From Actinomadura nitritigenes (GTDB lineage Bacteria; Actinomycetota; Actinomycetes; Streptosporangiales; Streptosporangiaceae), in NCBI RefSeq assembly GCF_017573545.1, contig NZ_JAGEOK010000013.1, forward strand, positions 186,001 to 250,000: a stretch of 64,000 bases of DNA, written 5' to 3'. Of the stretch, positions 14,561 through 23,254 are shown piece by piece. Numbering within the stretch: position 1 is the stretch's first letter; each line of letters opens with the position of its first letter. The position numbers and the translations under genes are program-made. The notes beneath the pieces were generated by a model, which was given only the letters and a program-made list of their open reading frames with translations, had not been told where the DNA came from and did no database searches.

Positions 14561-17500
14561 TCAGACCTCTTCGACACTGCTCGGCTCGCGCCGGGACAGG
14601 TCGATGCCGAGCTCCTCCGCTGCGCGGAAGACGTCCTCATCGGTGTCGCGCATCTCGATGGACATGCCGTCGCTCGACAGGACCTCGACGTTGAGGCAGA
14701 GCGACTGCATCTCCTTGATGAGCACCTTGAAGGACTCGGGAATGCCGGGCTCGGGGATGTTCTCGCCCTTGACGATGGCCTCGTACACCTTCACGCGGCC
14801 GAGGACGTCGTCGGACTTGATGGTCAGCAGCTCCTGGAGGGCGTAGGCGGCGCCGTACGCTTCCAGCGCCCACACCTCCATCTCACCGAAGCGCTGGCCG
14901 CCGAACTGGGCCTTACCGCCGAGCGGCTGCTGGGTGATCATGGAGTAGGGGCCGGTCGAGCGGGCGTGGATCTTGTCGTCGACCAGGTGGAGCAGCTTGA
15001 GGATGTAGATGTAGCCGACCGAGATCGGGTCGCTGTACGGCTCGCCGGTGCGGCCGTCGAACAGCCGCGCCTTGCCGCCCGGGCCCACCATCCGGTTGCC
15101 GTCGCGGTTGGGCAGAGTGCTCTCGATCAGACCGGTGACGTCGTTCTCGCGCGCACCGTCGAAGACCGGGGTGGCCGTGTTGGTCCACGGCGGAGCCTCG
15201 TCCGCGCCGATCTCCCTGAGCGCCCGCTTCCAGTCGGCGTCGTCGCCCTCGACCTTCCAGCCGCGGGAGGCGACCCAGCCGAGGTGGGTCTCCAGGACCT
15301 GGCCGACGTTCATCCGGCCGGGCACGCCCAGCGGGTTGAGCACGATGTCGACCGGCGTCCCGTCCTCCAGGAACGGCATGTCCTCGACCGGGAGGATCTT
15401 GGAGATGACGCCCTTGTTGCCGTGCCGGCCGGCCAGCTTGTCGCCGTCGGTGATCTTGCGCTTCTGGGCCACGTACACCCGGACCAGCTCGTTCACGCCG
15501 GGCGGGAGCTCGTCGCCCTCGTCGCGGGAGAACACCCGGACGCCGATGACCTTGCCCTCTTCACCGTGCGGCACTTTCAGGGAGGTGTCGCGGACCTCGC
15601 GGGCCTTCTCGCCGAAGATCGCGCGCAGCAGCCGCTCCTCGGGGGTCAGCTCCGTCTCGCCCTTGGGCGTGACCTTGCCGACCAGGATGTCGCCGGGGAC
15701 GACGTCCGCGCCGATGCGGATGATGCCGCGCTCGTCGAGGTCGGCCAGGACCTCCTCGGAGACGTTCGGGATGTCCCGGGTGATCTCCTCGGGGCCGAGC
15801 TTGGTGTCGCGGGCGTCGACCTCGTGCTCCTCGATGTGGATCGAGGAGAGGACGTCGTCCTGCACCAGCCGCTGGCTGAGGATGATGGCGTCCTCGTAGT
15901 TGTGGCCCTCCCACGGCATGAACGCCACGAGGAGGTTCTTGCCGAGCGCCATCTCGCCGTCGTCGGTGCACGGGCCGTCGGCGATGACCTGCCCGAACTC
16001 GACCCGCTGGCCCTCGTCCACGATCGGCTTCTGGTTGAAGCAGGTGCCCTGGTTGGAGCGCTTGAACTTGGACACGCGGTAGGTCGTCCGGGTGCCGTCG
16101 TCGTTCATGACGGTCACGTAGTCGGCCGAGACCTCCTCGACGACGCCGGCCTTCTCGGCCGTGATCACGTCGCCGGCGTCGGTCGCCGCGCGGTACTCCA
16201 TGCCGGTGCCGACCAGCGGCGCCTCGCTGCGCAGCAGCGGGACGGACTGGCGCTGCATGTTGGAGCCCATCAGCGCGCGGTTGGCGTCGTCGTGCTCCAG
16301 GAACGGGATCATCGCGGTCGCGACCGAGGTCATCTGCCGGGCCGAGACGTCCATGTACTGGACCTCGCGGGCCGGGACCAGCTCGACCTCGCCGCCCTTG
16401 CGGCGGACCAGGATGCGGTCGTCCTGGAAGGTGCCGTCCTCGTTGAGCAGGGAGTTGGCCTGCGCGATGACGAAGCGGTCCTCCTCGTCGGCCGTCAGGT
16501 AGTCGATCTGCTCGGTGACCCGGCCGTCCTCGACCTTGCGGTACGGGGTCTCGACGAACCCGAACGGGTTGACCCGGCCGAACGCGGCGAGCGAGCCGAT
16601 CAGGCCGATGTTCGGGCCTTCCGGCGTCTCGATCGGGCACATGCGGCCGTAGTGCGACGGGTGGACGTCGCGGACCTCCATGCCGGCGCGCTCACGGGAC
16701 AGACCACCGGGGCCGAGCGCGTTCAGGCGGCGCTTGTGCGTCAGCCCGGCGAGCGGGTTGGTCTGGTCCATGAACTGGGACAGCTGGCTGGTGCCGAAGA
16801 ACTCCTTGATGGAGGCGACGACCGGCCGGATGTTGATCAGCGTCTGCGGCGTGATCGCCTCGACGTCCTGGGTGGTCATCCGCTCGCGGACGACGCGCTC
16901 CATGCGGGCCAGGCCCAGGCGGACCTGGTTCTGGATGAGCTCGCCGACCGTGCGCAGGCGCCGGTTGCCGAAGTGGTCGATGTCGTCGACCTCGATCGGC
17001 ACGGAGACGGCCCCGAGGGTGGCCTCCTCCTCGCCGGCGTGCAGCCGGACCAGGTACTCGATCGTGGCGACGATGTCGTCCTCGGTGAGGGTGCCCTGGC
17101 GCATGTCCAGGTCGAGGCCGAGCTTCTTGTTGATCTTGTAGCGGCCGACCTTGGCGACGTCGTACCGCTTCGGGTTGAAGTACAGGTTCTCCAGCAGGGT
17201 CTGCGCCGACTCGCGGGTCGGCGGCTCGCCCGGCCGCAGCTTGCGGTAGATGTCGAGGAGGGCGTCGTCCTGGCCGGAGGTGTGGTCCTTCTCCAGGGTG
17301 ACGTTGATCGACTCGTAGGCGCCGAAGTGCTCGCGGATGCGGGCCTCGTCCCAGCCGAGGGCCTTGAGCAGCACGGTGACCGGCTGCTTGCGCTTGCGGT
17401 CGATGCGCACGCCGACGTTGTCGCGCTTGTCGATCTCGAACTCGAGCCAGGCGCCGCGGCTCGGGATGACCCGGCAGCCGTAGATGTCCTTGTCGGACGC

Positions 17501-18028
17501 CTTGTCGAGGGCGCGGTCGAAGTAGACGCCGGGCGAGCGGGTCAGCTGCGAGACGACGACGCGCTCGGTGCCGTTGATGATGAAGGTGCCCTTCGGGGTC
17601 ATGAGCGGGAAGTCGCCCATGAACACCGTCTGGCTCTTGATCTCACCGGTGGTGTTGTTGATGAACTCCGCCGTGACGAACAGCGGGGCGGAGTAGGTCA
17701 TGTCCTTGTCCTTGCACTCCTCGACGGAGTACTTGGGCGGCTCGAACCGGTGGTCGCGGAACGAGAGGGACATGGTCCCGGAGAAGTCCTCGATCGGACT
17801 GATCTCTTCGAAGATCTCCTCCAGCCCCGACTGCGTCGGGACGCTCTTACTTCCGGCCTTCTGGGCCGCCTCGACCCGGGCCTTCCACCTCTCGTTGCCC
17901 AGCAGCCAGTCAACGGAGTTGGTCTGCAGAGCAAGGAGGTCCGGGACTTCGAGCGGCTCCTTGATGCGCGCGAAGGAGACGCGGTTCGGACCGGTTGCGG
18001 TATTCGAGGCGTTGCGCGAGGCTGCCAA
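14561..18028 (-). CDS. rpoB: RNA polymerase beta subunit with variant rifampicin region
   Basis: The beta subunit, 1155 residues, starts TTG at 18028 (MAASRNASNTATG). It is complete and ends SRREPSSVEEV as in Streptomyces. The rifampicin region around 412-451 differs from the actinobacterial consensus. The residue equal to E. coli Ser531 is Asn (N436, codon AAC at 16721-16723), Asn518 is Thr (T423) and Ser522 is Ala (A427). The residue equal to 545 is Met (M450). Gln513, Asp516 and His526 equivalents (Q418, D421, H431) are kept. The gene has its own promoter and is coupled to rpoC. Because it is the native-locus copy, this is not a silent paralogue. Confidence 0.98.
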   Translation of the reverse strand: MAASRNASNTATGPNRVSFARIKEPLEVPDLLALQTNSVDWLLGNERWKARVEAAQKAGSKSVPTQSGLEEIFEEISPIEDFSGTMSLSFRDHRFEPPKYSVEECKDKDMTYSAPLFVTAEFINNTTGEIKSQTVFMGDFPLMTPKGTFIINGTERVVVSQLTRSPGVYFDRALDKASDKDIYGCRVIPSRGAWLEFEIDKRDNVGVRIDRKRKQPVTVLLKALGWDEARIREHFGAYESINVTLEKDHTSGQDDALLDIYRKLRPGEPPTRESAQTLLENLYFNPKRYDVAKVGRYKINKKLGLDLDMRQGTLTEDDIVATIEYLVRLHAGEEEATLGAVSVPIEVDDIDHFGNRRLRTVGELIQNQVRLGLARMERVVRERMTTQDVEAITPQTLINIRPVVASIKEFFGTSQLSQFMDQTNPLAGLTHKRRLNALGPGGLSRERAGMEVRDVHPSHYGRMCPIETPEGPNIGLIGSLAAFGRVNPFGFVETPYRKVEDGRVTEQIDYLTADEEDRFVIAQANSLLNEDGTFQDDRILVRRKGGEVELVPAREVQYMDVSARQMTSVATAMIPFLEHDDANRALMGSNMQRQSVPLLRSEAPLVGTGMEYRAATDAGDVITAEKAGVVEEVSADYVTVMNDDGTRTTYRVSKFKRSNQGTCFNQKPIVDEGQRVEFGQVIADGPCTDDGEMALGKNLLVAFMPWEGHNYEDAIILSQRLVQDDVLSSIHIEEHEVDARDTKLGPEEITRDIPNVSEEVLADLDERGIIRIGADVVPGDILVGKVTPKGETELTPEERLLRAIFGEKAREVRDTSLKVPHGEEGKVIGVRVFSRDEGDELPPGVNELVRVYVAQKRKITDGDKLAGRHGNKGVISKILPVEDMPFLEDGTPVDIVLNPLGVPGRMNVGQVLETHLGWVASRGWKVEGDDADWKRALREIGADEAPPWTNTATPVFDGARENDVTGLIESTLPNRDGNRMVGPGGKARLFDGRTGEPYSDPISVGYIYILKLLHLVDDKIHARSTGPYSMITQQPLGGKAQFGGQRFGEMEVWALEAYGAAYALQELLTIKSDDVLGRVKVYEAIVKGENIPEPGIPESFKVLIKEMQSLCLNVEVLSSDGMSIEMRDTDEDVFRAAEELGIDLSRREPSSVEEV

Positions 18029-18175
18029 GAGTGGTGGTCCTTCCGAGGGCTCGCGGCGTAACTGACGACACGCACGCCAGACGACCCACGTTCAAGACCC
18101 GTGCGTTAGGGTCCAAAACGGACCCGCTCGGGAGTGCTCTCACACGTGGATAGTCAGAGGGCAGCGCAAAGGGGC

Positions 18176-18204
18176 AGTGTAGCCGACTGGTACACCGCTC
18201 GCAA
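18176..18204 (-). promoter_or_regulatory. Probable rpoBC promoter
   Basis: On the minus strand TTGCGA (18199-18204) and TACACT (18176-18181) are spaced by exactly 17 bases, a good housekeeping match. Transcription would start near 18168, giving a leader of about 140 bases before the rpoB TTG. The rest of the 438-base stretch 18029-18466 shows no gene. No clear promoter for the divergent kinase gene was found. Confidence 0.7.
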
Positions 18205-18466
18205 CTCTAGCGCCGCAGTATGCATCACGTTGCCATGGAGCATCGCCCCTCAGGGCCTTGCAGTCAAGAGCGGACTTGGACTTTTCAGGCCCTGACCTGC
18301 AGTGAGGAAGGCCATAGTTTAAGGCCCCCACGCCCGGCGCCGGGTAGGGCCGCGGAGGCGCACGTTCAAGCCCGGAATCCCGACCATCCTCGCACCAGAA
18401 CCCAGCATGAGAACGCTGCGCAATCTCCTGGTCGGCGGCCGGTCGGCAGGAGCTTAGAGTCTGGGC

Positions 18467-20284
18467 ATGGACAGGGTGTCGCCGCGAGTGGCGCGCGGGA
18501 TGATGTGGATCGCGCTCGGGCTGATCGTTCTCATCCGGCTGCTCAACGGGATCACCCACCATCGCGGCGGCTGCGCGCTGGCCCTGACGATGCTCCCGTA
18601 TCCGCCACTGGTGGCGCTGCTGTGGCGGCCGTGGCCGCGGCGGCTGAGGTACGGCCTGGTCGTCGTCGTCACGGGGCTGGCCGCTCTGCCGTTCCAGGTC
18701 GTCGGGACGGACTGGGACTGGATCCCCTGGACCGTCGGCGCGGCCCTCCTGGTGGCCCTGCCCGGCCGGGCGGCCACGGCGCTCTTCCTGGGATTGCTCG
18801 GGGCGGTGCTGGCCGGTGGGCTGCTGGAGCACGACGGGGCCGTAGACGCCATCTCGCGGGCGACGGCGACCGTCAACGACGCCCTCATCGTCTTCAGCCT
18901 GTACTCGCTGGCGGGGATGATCCGCGATCTGAACGCCGCGCAGGGGGAACTGGCGCGGCTGGCTGCACTGCGCGAGCGGCTGCGCCTGGACAGCGAGCTG
19001 CGCACGATCGTCGGCGGTGGACTACGGGCGATCGGCGAGTTGCTGTCCCCCGGTGGGCCGGAAGGGGTCCGGGACGCCGCCGAGCGGGCACGGCGGACGC
19101 TGACCGGCATCCGGGAGGCGGCGGCCGAGTACCGGACGGAGGGCGTCGCGGCCGACCGGCCGGGCCCACGGTCGCCGCGGATCACGTGGCTTGTGCTGCT
19201 CGGGGTGCTGTGCATGCAGGGGCTGGCCAGGACCGCGGCCGTGGCGTCGGCCGATCCGGCCCAGCTACCGGTCATCCTGCCGATCGTCGCCACGATCATC
19301 GTGCTGTATCTGGTTCCGCACTTCCGGTTCCGGCTCCTGCTCATCGCCCTGCTGACCTTCCCGCTGGCCTGGCCGGGCTCCTATCTCGTGCCGACCTGGG
19401 GACTTGTCGACGGGATGTGGGGGTTCTTCATCGGGCTCGCGCTGGTCCGGCTGCGGCCGCCGGCGTCCCTGGCCGTGGTGGCCGGGGTGCTCTGCCTGCA
19501 CGTCGTGCTGTGGGTCACCCCACCGCCGGTGCTGCCGCCGGTGCAGATCGGCTCGGGGCTGGTGTCCGATCTGATCCTGGGCGGGCTGGTCTACAGCATG
19601 ACGCGGCTCGGCGAGCTGGTGGCCGTTCTGGAGAGGGCGAGGCACGAGCTGGCCGAGGAGGCCGTGACGAAGGAACGGGTGCGAATAGCCCGGGATCTGC
19701 ACGATGTGCTCGGGTTCAGCCTGTCGGCGGTGGCGCTGCGGGGGGAGCTGGCGCTGCGGCTGCTGGACCGGGATCCGGAGCGGGCCGAGGCGGAACTGGC
19801 CTCGCTGCGGGAGCTGGTCGGCAGGTCGGCGGCTGAGCTGGACTCGATCACCGATGGCCGGATCCGGTTGCGGTTGGCGGAGGAGATCGATACGGCCCGG
19901 CAGGTGCTGGAGGCAGCCGGGGTGATGGTGGAGACCCTGGTGGACACCGGGCCGCTGGACCGGGAAACGGACACGGCCCTGGCGGCGGTGCTGCGGGAGA
20001 GCGTGACGAACGTGCTGCGGCACAGCCGAGCGCGCGAATGCGCGATCACCGTGGTGACCGACGGCGGGCTGGTGCGCCTGACCATCGCCAACGACGGGGT
20101 GCCCCCGCCCGTGGCCGCGCAGCGCGACGGGACCGGCCTGGACAGCCTGGCGGCGCGGACCGGAGGGCGGCTGACAGCGAGCCCCCGGCCAGGCGGCCGG
20201 TACGAGCTGGTCGCCGAGTTCGAGTCAGATCCAGCCCCGCTCGGTGGCGATGCGGATGGCGTCGATGCGGTTGCGGGCGCCTAA
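18467..20284 (+). CDS. NarL/DesK-type sensor histidine kinase with duplicated module
   Basis: A membrane histidine kinase of 605 residues. The first membrane block is at 12-150 and is followed by RERLRLDSELRTIVGGGL at 169-186. This looks like a HisKA_3 H-box in which the His is Arg (R179). A second membrane block is at 240-375. The functional H-box is IARDLHDVLGFSLSAV at 407-422, with phospho-acceptor His412. The HATPase domain has the N-box ESVTNVLRHS (511-520) and a GTGLDSLAARTGG motif. The protein therefore looks like a tandem duplication with one decayed module. Its last 60 bases overlap the convergent regulator gene. The signal is unknown. Confidence 0.88.
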   Translation: MDRVSPRVARGMMWIALGLIVLIRLLNGITHHRGGCALALTMLPYPPLVALLWRPWPRRLRYGLVVVVTGLAALPFQVVGTDWDWIPWTVGAALLVALPGRAATALFLGLLGAVLAGGLLEHDGAVDAISRATATVNDALIVFSLYSLAGMIRDLNAAQGELARLAALRERLRLDSELRTIVGGGLRAIGELLSPGGPEGVRDAAERARRTLTGIREAAAEYRTEGVAADRPGPRSPRITWLVLLGVLCMQGLARTAAVASADPAQLPVILPIVATIIVLYLVPHFRFRLLLIALLTFPLAWPGSYLVPTWGLVDGMWGFFIGLALVRLRPPASLAVVAGVLCLHVVLWVTPPPVLPPVQIGSGLVSDLILGGLVYSMTRLGELVAVLERARHELAEEAVTKERVRIARDLHDVLGFSLSAVALRGELALRLLDRDPERAEAELASLRELVGRSAAELDSITDGRIRLRLAEEIDTARQVLEAAGVMVETLVDTGPLDRETDTALAAVLRESVTNVLRHSRARECAITVVTDGGLVRLTIANDGVPPPVAAQRDGTGLDSLAARTGGRLTASPRPGGRYELVAEFESDPAPLGGDADGVDAVAGA

Positions 20285-20830
20285 CTTGGTCACCGCCGAG
20301 GTGAGGTAGTTGCGGACCGTCCCGTAGCCGATGAACAGCCGCTCGGCGATCTCCAGGGGCTGGGCTCCGGTCGCCGACAGCCGGAGCACCTCGGTCTCGC
20401 GGCGGGTCAGCGGGCTGGGCGGGGTGCGCAGCGCGGTCAGGGCGAGGGCGGTATCGACGGCCCTGCCGCCCGCGGCGATGGTGCGGATCGCCTCGACCAG
20501 CTCGGCCGGCCGCACGTCCTTGGGCAGGAAGCCCGCCGCCCCCGCCTCCAGCGCCCGCCGAAGCTGCCCCGGCCCGCTCAACCCGGTGAGGATCAGCACC
20601 TCGCACGACGGCAGCCGCTCGCGCAGCGCGGCGGCGGCGCTGATGCCGTCCTGGCCGGGCAGGTCGATGTCGATGACGGCGACGTCGGGCCGGTGCAGCT
20701 CGGCCTGCCGGACGATGTCGGCCCCGGAGGACACCTGCACCACGACCGCGAAACCGTCTTCCTGGTCGAGCAGCTCGGCCAGGGCCTCGCGGAGCAGCGA
20801 CATGTCCTCGGCGAGGAGGAGCCGGATCAC
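20225..20830 (-). CDS. NarL/LuxR-type response regulator
   Basis: A two-domain regulator of 201 residues, GTG start at 20830. The receiver domain (1-120) has the acidic pair AED, phospho-acceptor Asp54 in AVIDIDLPGQDG and Lys in FLPKD (about 104). A LuxR HTH follows at about 138-195 (LTRRETEVLRLSATG ... GTVRNYLTSAVTKLG). It faces the kinase gene tail to tail with a 60-base overlap, so the pair is surely cognate by position although not in one operon. Targets unknown; the neighbouring aldo/keto reductase operon starts 128 bases upstream in the opposite direction and is a candidate. Confidence 0.9.
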   Translation of the reverse strand: MIRLLLAEDMSLLREALAELLDQEDGFAVVVQVSSGADIVRQAELHRPDVAVIDIDLPGQDGISAAAALRERLPSCEVLILTGLSGPGQLRRALEAGAAGFLPKDVRPAELVEAIRTIAAGGRAVDTALALTALRTPPSPLTRRETEVLRLSATGAQPLEIAERLFIGYGTVRNYLTSAVTKLGARNRIDAIRIATERGWI

Positions 20831-20957
20831 CGCACCATGATCCCACGACTATGCAAAATGCACGCTCAGATCACGTACAGGGGCACTACAGGCGGCGACG
20901 GCACCGGACGATCATTCTTCCCGTTCACGAGTTCTTCTCACGGGATGAGGCGGTTCG

Positions 20958-21974
20958 TTGCGTTACCGGATGCTGGGCCGAACCGGCCTGCGCGTCTCCG
21001 AGGCCTTCCTCGGGACGATGACGTTCGGCGAAGACTGGGGCTGGGGGGCTCCCGTCGAGGAATGCCGCAAGATCCTCACCGCGTACGCGGAGGCGGGCGG
21101 CAATGTGATCGACACGGCGAACAGGTACACCGAGGGGGCCAGCGAGCGGATCGTCGGCGAACTGCTCGGTGCGGACCGCGACCACTTCGTGGTGGCGACC
21201 AAGTACACGCTGACCATGGACGGGACGGACCCGAACGCGTCGGGCAACCACCGCAAGAACCTGGTCCGCTCGCTGGAGGCGAGTCTGGAGCGCCTGCGCA
21301 CCGACCACGTCGATGTGCTGTGGGTGCACATCTGGGATCCGCACACCCCGATCGAGGAGACGATGCGGGCGCTCGACGACGTCGTACGGGCGGGCAAGGC
21401 GCTGTACGTCGGGATCTCCGACGCGCCCGCCTGGGTGGTGGCCCAGGCCAACACCATCGCCGCCTTCCGCGGCCGGACGCCCTTCGCCGCCATCCAGGTC
21501 CCCTACAGCCTGGTGAAGCGCGACATCGAGCGGGAACTCCTGCCGATGGCCGACGCCTTCGGCCTGTCGGTGGCGGCCTGGTCACCACTGGCGGGCGGCG
21601 TGCTCTCGGGCCGGTTCACCCGCGGCGCCGCCGCACCGCGGACCAGCCGCGGCGTCGAGGTGCCCGCGCACGAGCTGGCCGTGGCGCGAACCCTCGACGC
21701 GGTCGCCGACGAGCTGGGCGCCGGCTCGGCGCAGGTCGCCCTGGCCTGGACGCGGGCCGGGAACCCCCGGATCCATCCGATCATCGGCGTCCGCGACGCC
21801 GCCCAGCTCACCGACAACCTCGCCGCGCTCCGGCTGTCCCTGCCCGAGGACGCGCTCGCCCGCCTGAACGAGGCGAGCGCCATCGACCTGGGTTTTCCCA
21901 GCGAGTTCAGCGCGGCCACCACCGATTTCGTCTATGGCCCGGTCGGGCGGCGTGTCGACGGGCGGCGCCCGTGA
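20958..21974 (+). CDS. Aldo/keto reductase (potassium channel beta-like branch)
   Basis: NAD(P)H-dependent oxidoreductase of 338 residues. The TTG at 20958 is preceded by GATGAGG at good distance, so it is preferred to the in-frame ATG at 20970. The tetrad is present: Asp and Tyr in NVIDTANRYTEG, Lys in VATKYTL, His in VLWVHIWDP. The C-terminal HPIIGVRDAAQL is the cofactor loop. It opens a three-gene operon. Its TGA overlaps the GTG of the next gene by four bases, so this reductase and the two hydrolases are made together. Substrate unknown. Confidence 0.87.
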   Translation: MRYRMLGRTGLRVSEAFLGTMTFGEDWGWGAPVEECRKILTAYAEAGGNVIDTANRYTEGASERIVGELLGADRDHFVVATKYTLTMDGTDPNASGNHRKNLVRSLEASLERLRTDHVDVLWVHIWDPHTPIEETMRALDDVVRAGKALYVGISDAPAWVVAQANTIAAFRGRTPFAAIQVPYSLVKRDIERELLPMADAFGLSVAAWSPLAGGVLSGRFTRGAAAPRTSRGVEVPAHELAVARTLDAVADELGAGSAQVALAWTRAGNPRIHPIIGVRDAAQLTDNLAALRLSLPEDALARLNEASAIDLGFPSEFSAATTDFVYGPVGRRVDGRRP

Positions 21975-23254
21975 ACGCCCCGGGAAGGGCCGTTCGCGCC
22001 GCACTCGCGGCCGCTGTGACGGGCGCGGCCGGAACCGCGTTCGCGGTCGCCGTCCGTGCCGACTCCTGCGACCAGGCGTGCCAGGTCGCCTGGGCGTGGG
22101 AGGCACAGCATCGGAACGCGCTGCCCCGGACGACGCTCTACGACGCTCCGCACCCGCTGCGCCCCGCATCGCTGGGCGCACTGATCAAGCAGGAGCGGAC
22201 GTCGGCTTACGTCGTCGAGGGCAGGCCGGTGCGGGGTGTCCGGGTGCTGTACCACTCGCGCACCTCCGCCGGCCGGGACATCGCCGCCTCCGGTGTCGTC
22301 CTCCTACCGCCGGGCGTCAAGCACCCGAAGGTCGTCGTCGACGCCCACGGCTCCAGCGGCATCGGGGCCGCCTGCGCGCCGTCGCTCATGAGGGACCTCT
22401 ACCACGGGAACCAGATGACGCGGTTCCTCGAACGGGGCTACGCGGTCGTGGCACCCGACTACGCCGGGCTCGGCACCGACGGGCGTCCGGAGTTCGTGAA
22501 CAAGACCGCGGAGGCAGCGGACATCGTCGGCGCCCTCCGGTCCGCCCGCCAGGCAGTGCCCGGCCTGTCACGTGACTGGGTCCTGTGGGGCCACTCCCAG
22601 GGCGGCGGCGCGGCTCTCGGCTTCGCCGAACGCCAGGTTTCGCGGCCCGAACCCGGCTACCTGGGCGCGGTCGTCACCTCACCCGCCACCGATCTGACGG
22701 CCCTGGTGGACCATCTGGACGCTACCTCGCCCTACGGCGGGTTCGTCCCCCTCATCGCCCAGGGCGCGGCGTTCAGCGACCCGAGCATCCGGCTGAGGAA
22801 GCTGCTCACCCCGGCGGCACTCGACCGGATCGGCACCACCCGCACCGGCTGTCTGAACGTCGCCCTCGCCGTCTACTCGGATCTGACCGGCGAGCGGCTG
22901 ACCCGGCCCGGATACCTGACCGATGCGCCGTTCTCCCGCTACCTCGCCCGCAACAGCACCGGACGGCGGTACGTCGCCGGACCGGTCCTGTTCCTGCAGG
23001 GCGACGCCGACACCGTCGTCACCCGCCAGGTCAGCGACCGGACCGCCGCCGCGCTCTGCCGGACCGGCTCGCGGATCGACTACCGGGTCCGTCCCGGCCT
23101 CGAGCATGACACCTGGGGCGGCGCGACCGGCATCGACGACGGTGCGATGCCGGAGATCCTCGCCTGGATCGGGGACCGTTTCGCCGGCGGGACCGCCGGC
23201 ACCGCCCACACCTGTGGATCACCTGCGCCAGAACGACAAGGAGTCTCCCGATGA
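21971..23254 (+). CDS. Secreted lipase-like alpha/beta hydrolase
   Basis: A 427-residue exported hydrolase. The GTG start at 21971 overlaps the previous stop (GTGA). Residues 5-30 form a signal peptide. The oxyanion region VVVDAHGSSG (121-130) is followed by nucleophile Ser209 in GHSQGG. The Asp lies in LFLQGDADTVV and the His in GLEHDTWGG, so the triad is complete. The layout fits the secretory lipase (LIP) family. Five or more cysteines in the mature part suggest disulfides. It is the middle gene of the operon and its stop overlaps the next ATG (ATGA). Likely substrate: extracellular esters or lipids (inference). Confidence 0.85.
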   Translation: MNAPGRAVRAALAAAVTGAAGTAFAVAVRADSCDQACQVAWAWEAQHRNALPRTTLYDAPHPLRPASLGALIKQERTSAYVVEGRPVRGVRVLYHSRTSAGRDIAASGVVLLPPGVKHPKVVVDAHGSSGIGAACAPSLMRDLYHGNQMTRFLERGYAVVAPDYAGLGTDGRPEFVNKTAEAADIVGALRSARQAVPGLSRDWVLWGHSQGGGAALGFAERQVSRPEPGYLGAVVTSPATDLTALVDHLDATSPYGGFVPLIAQGAAFSDPSIRLRKLLTPAALDRIGTTRTGCLNVALAVYSDLTGERLTRPGYLTDAPFSRYLARNSTGRRYVAGPVLFLQGDADTVVTRQVSDRTAAALCRTGSRIDYRVRPGLEHDTWGGATGIDDGAMPEILAWIGDRFAGGTAGTAHTCGSPAPERQGVSR

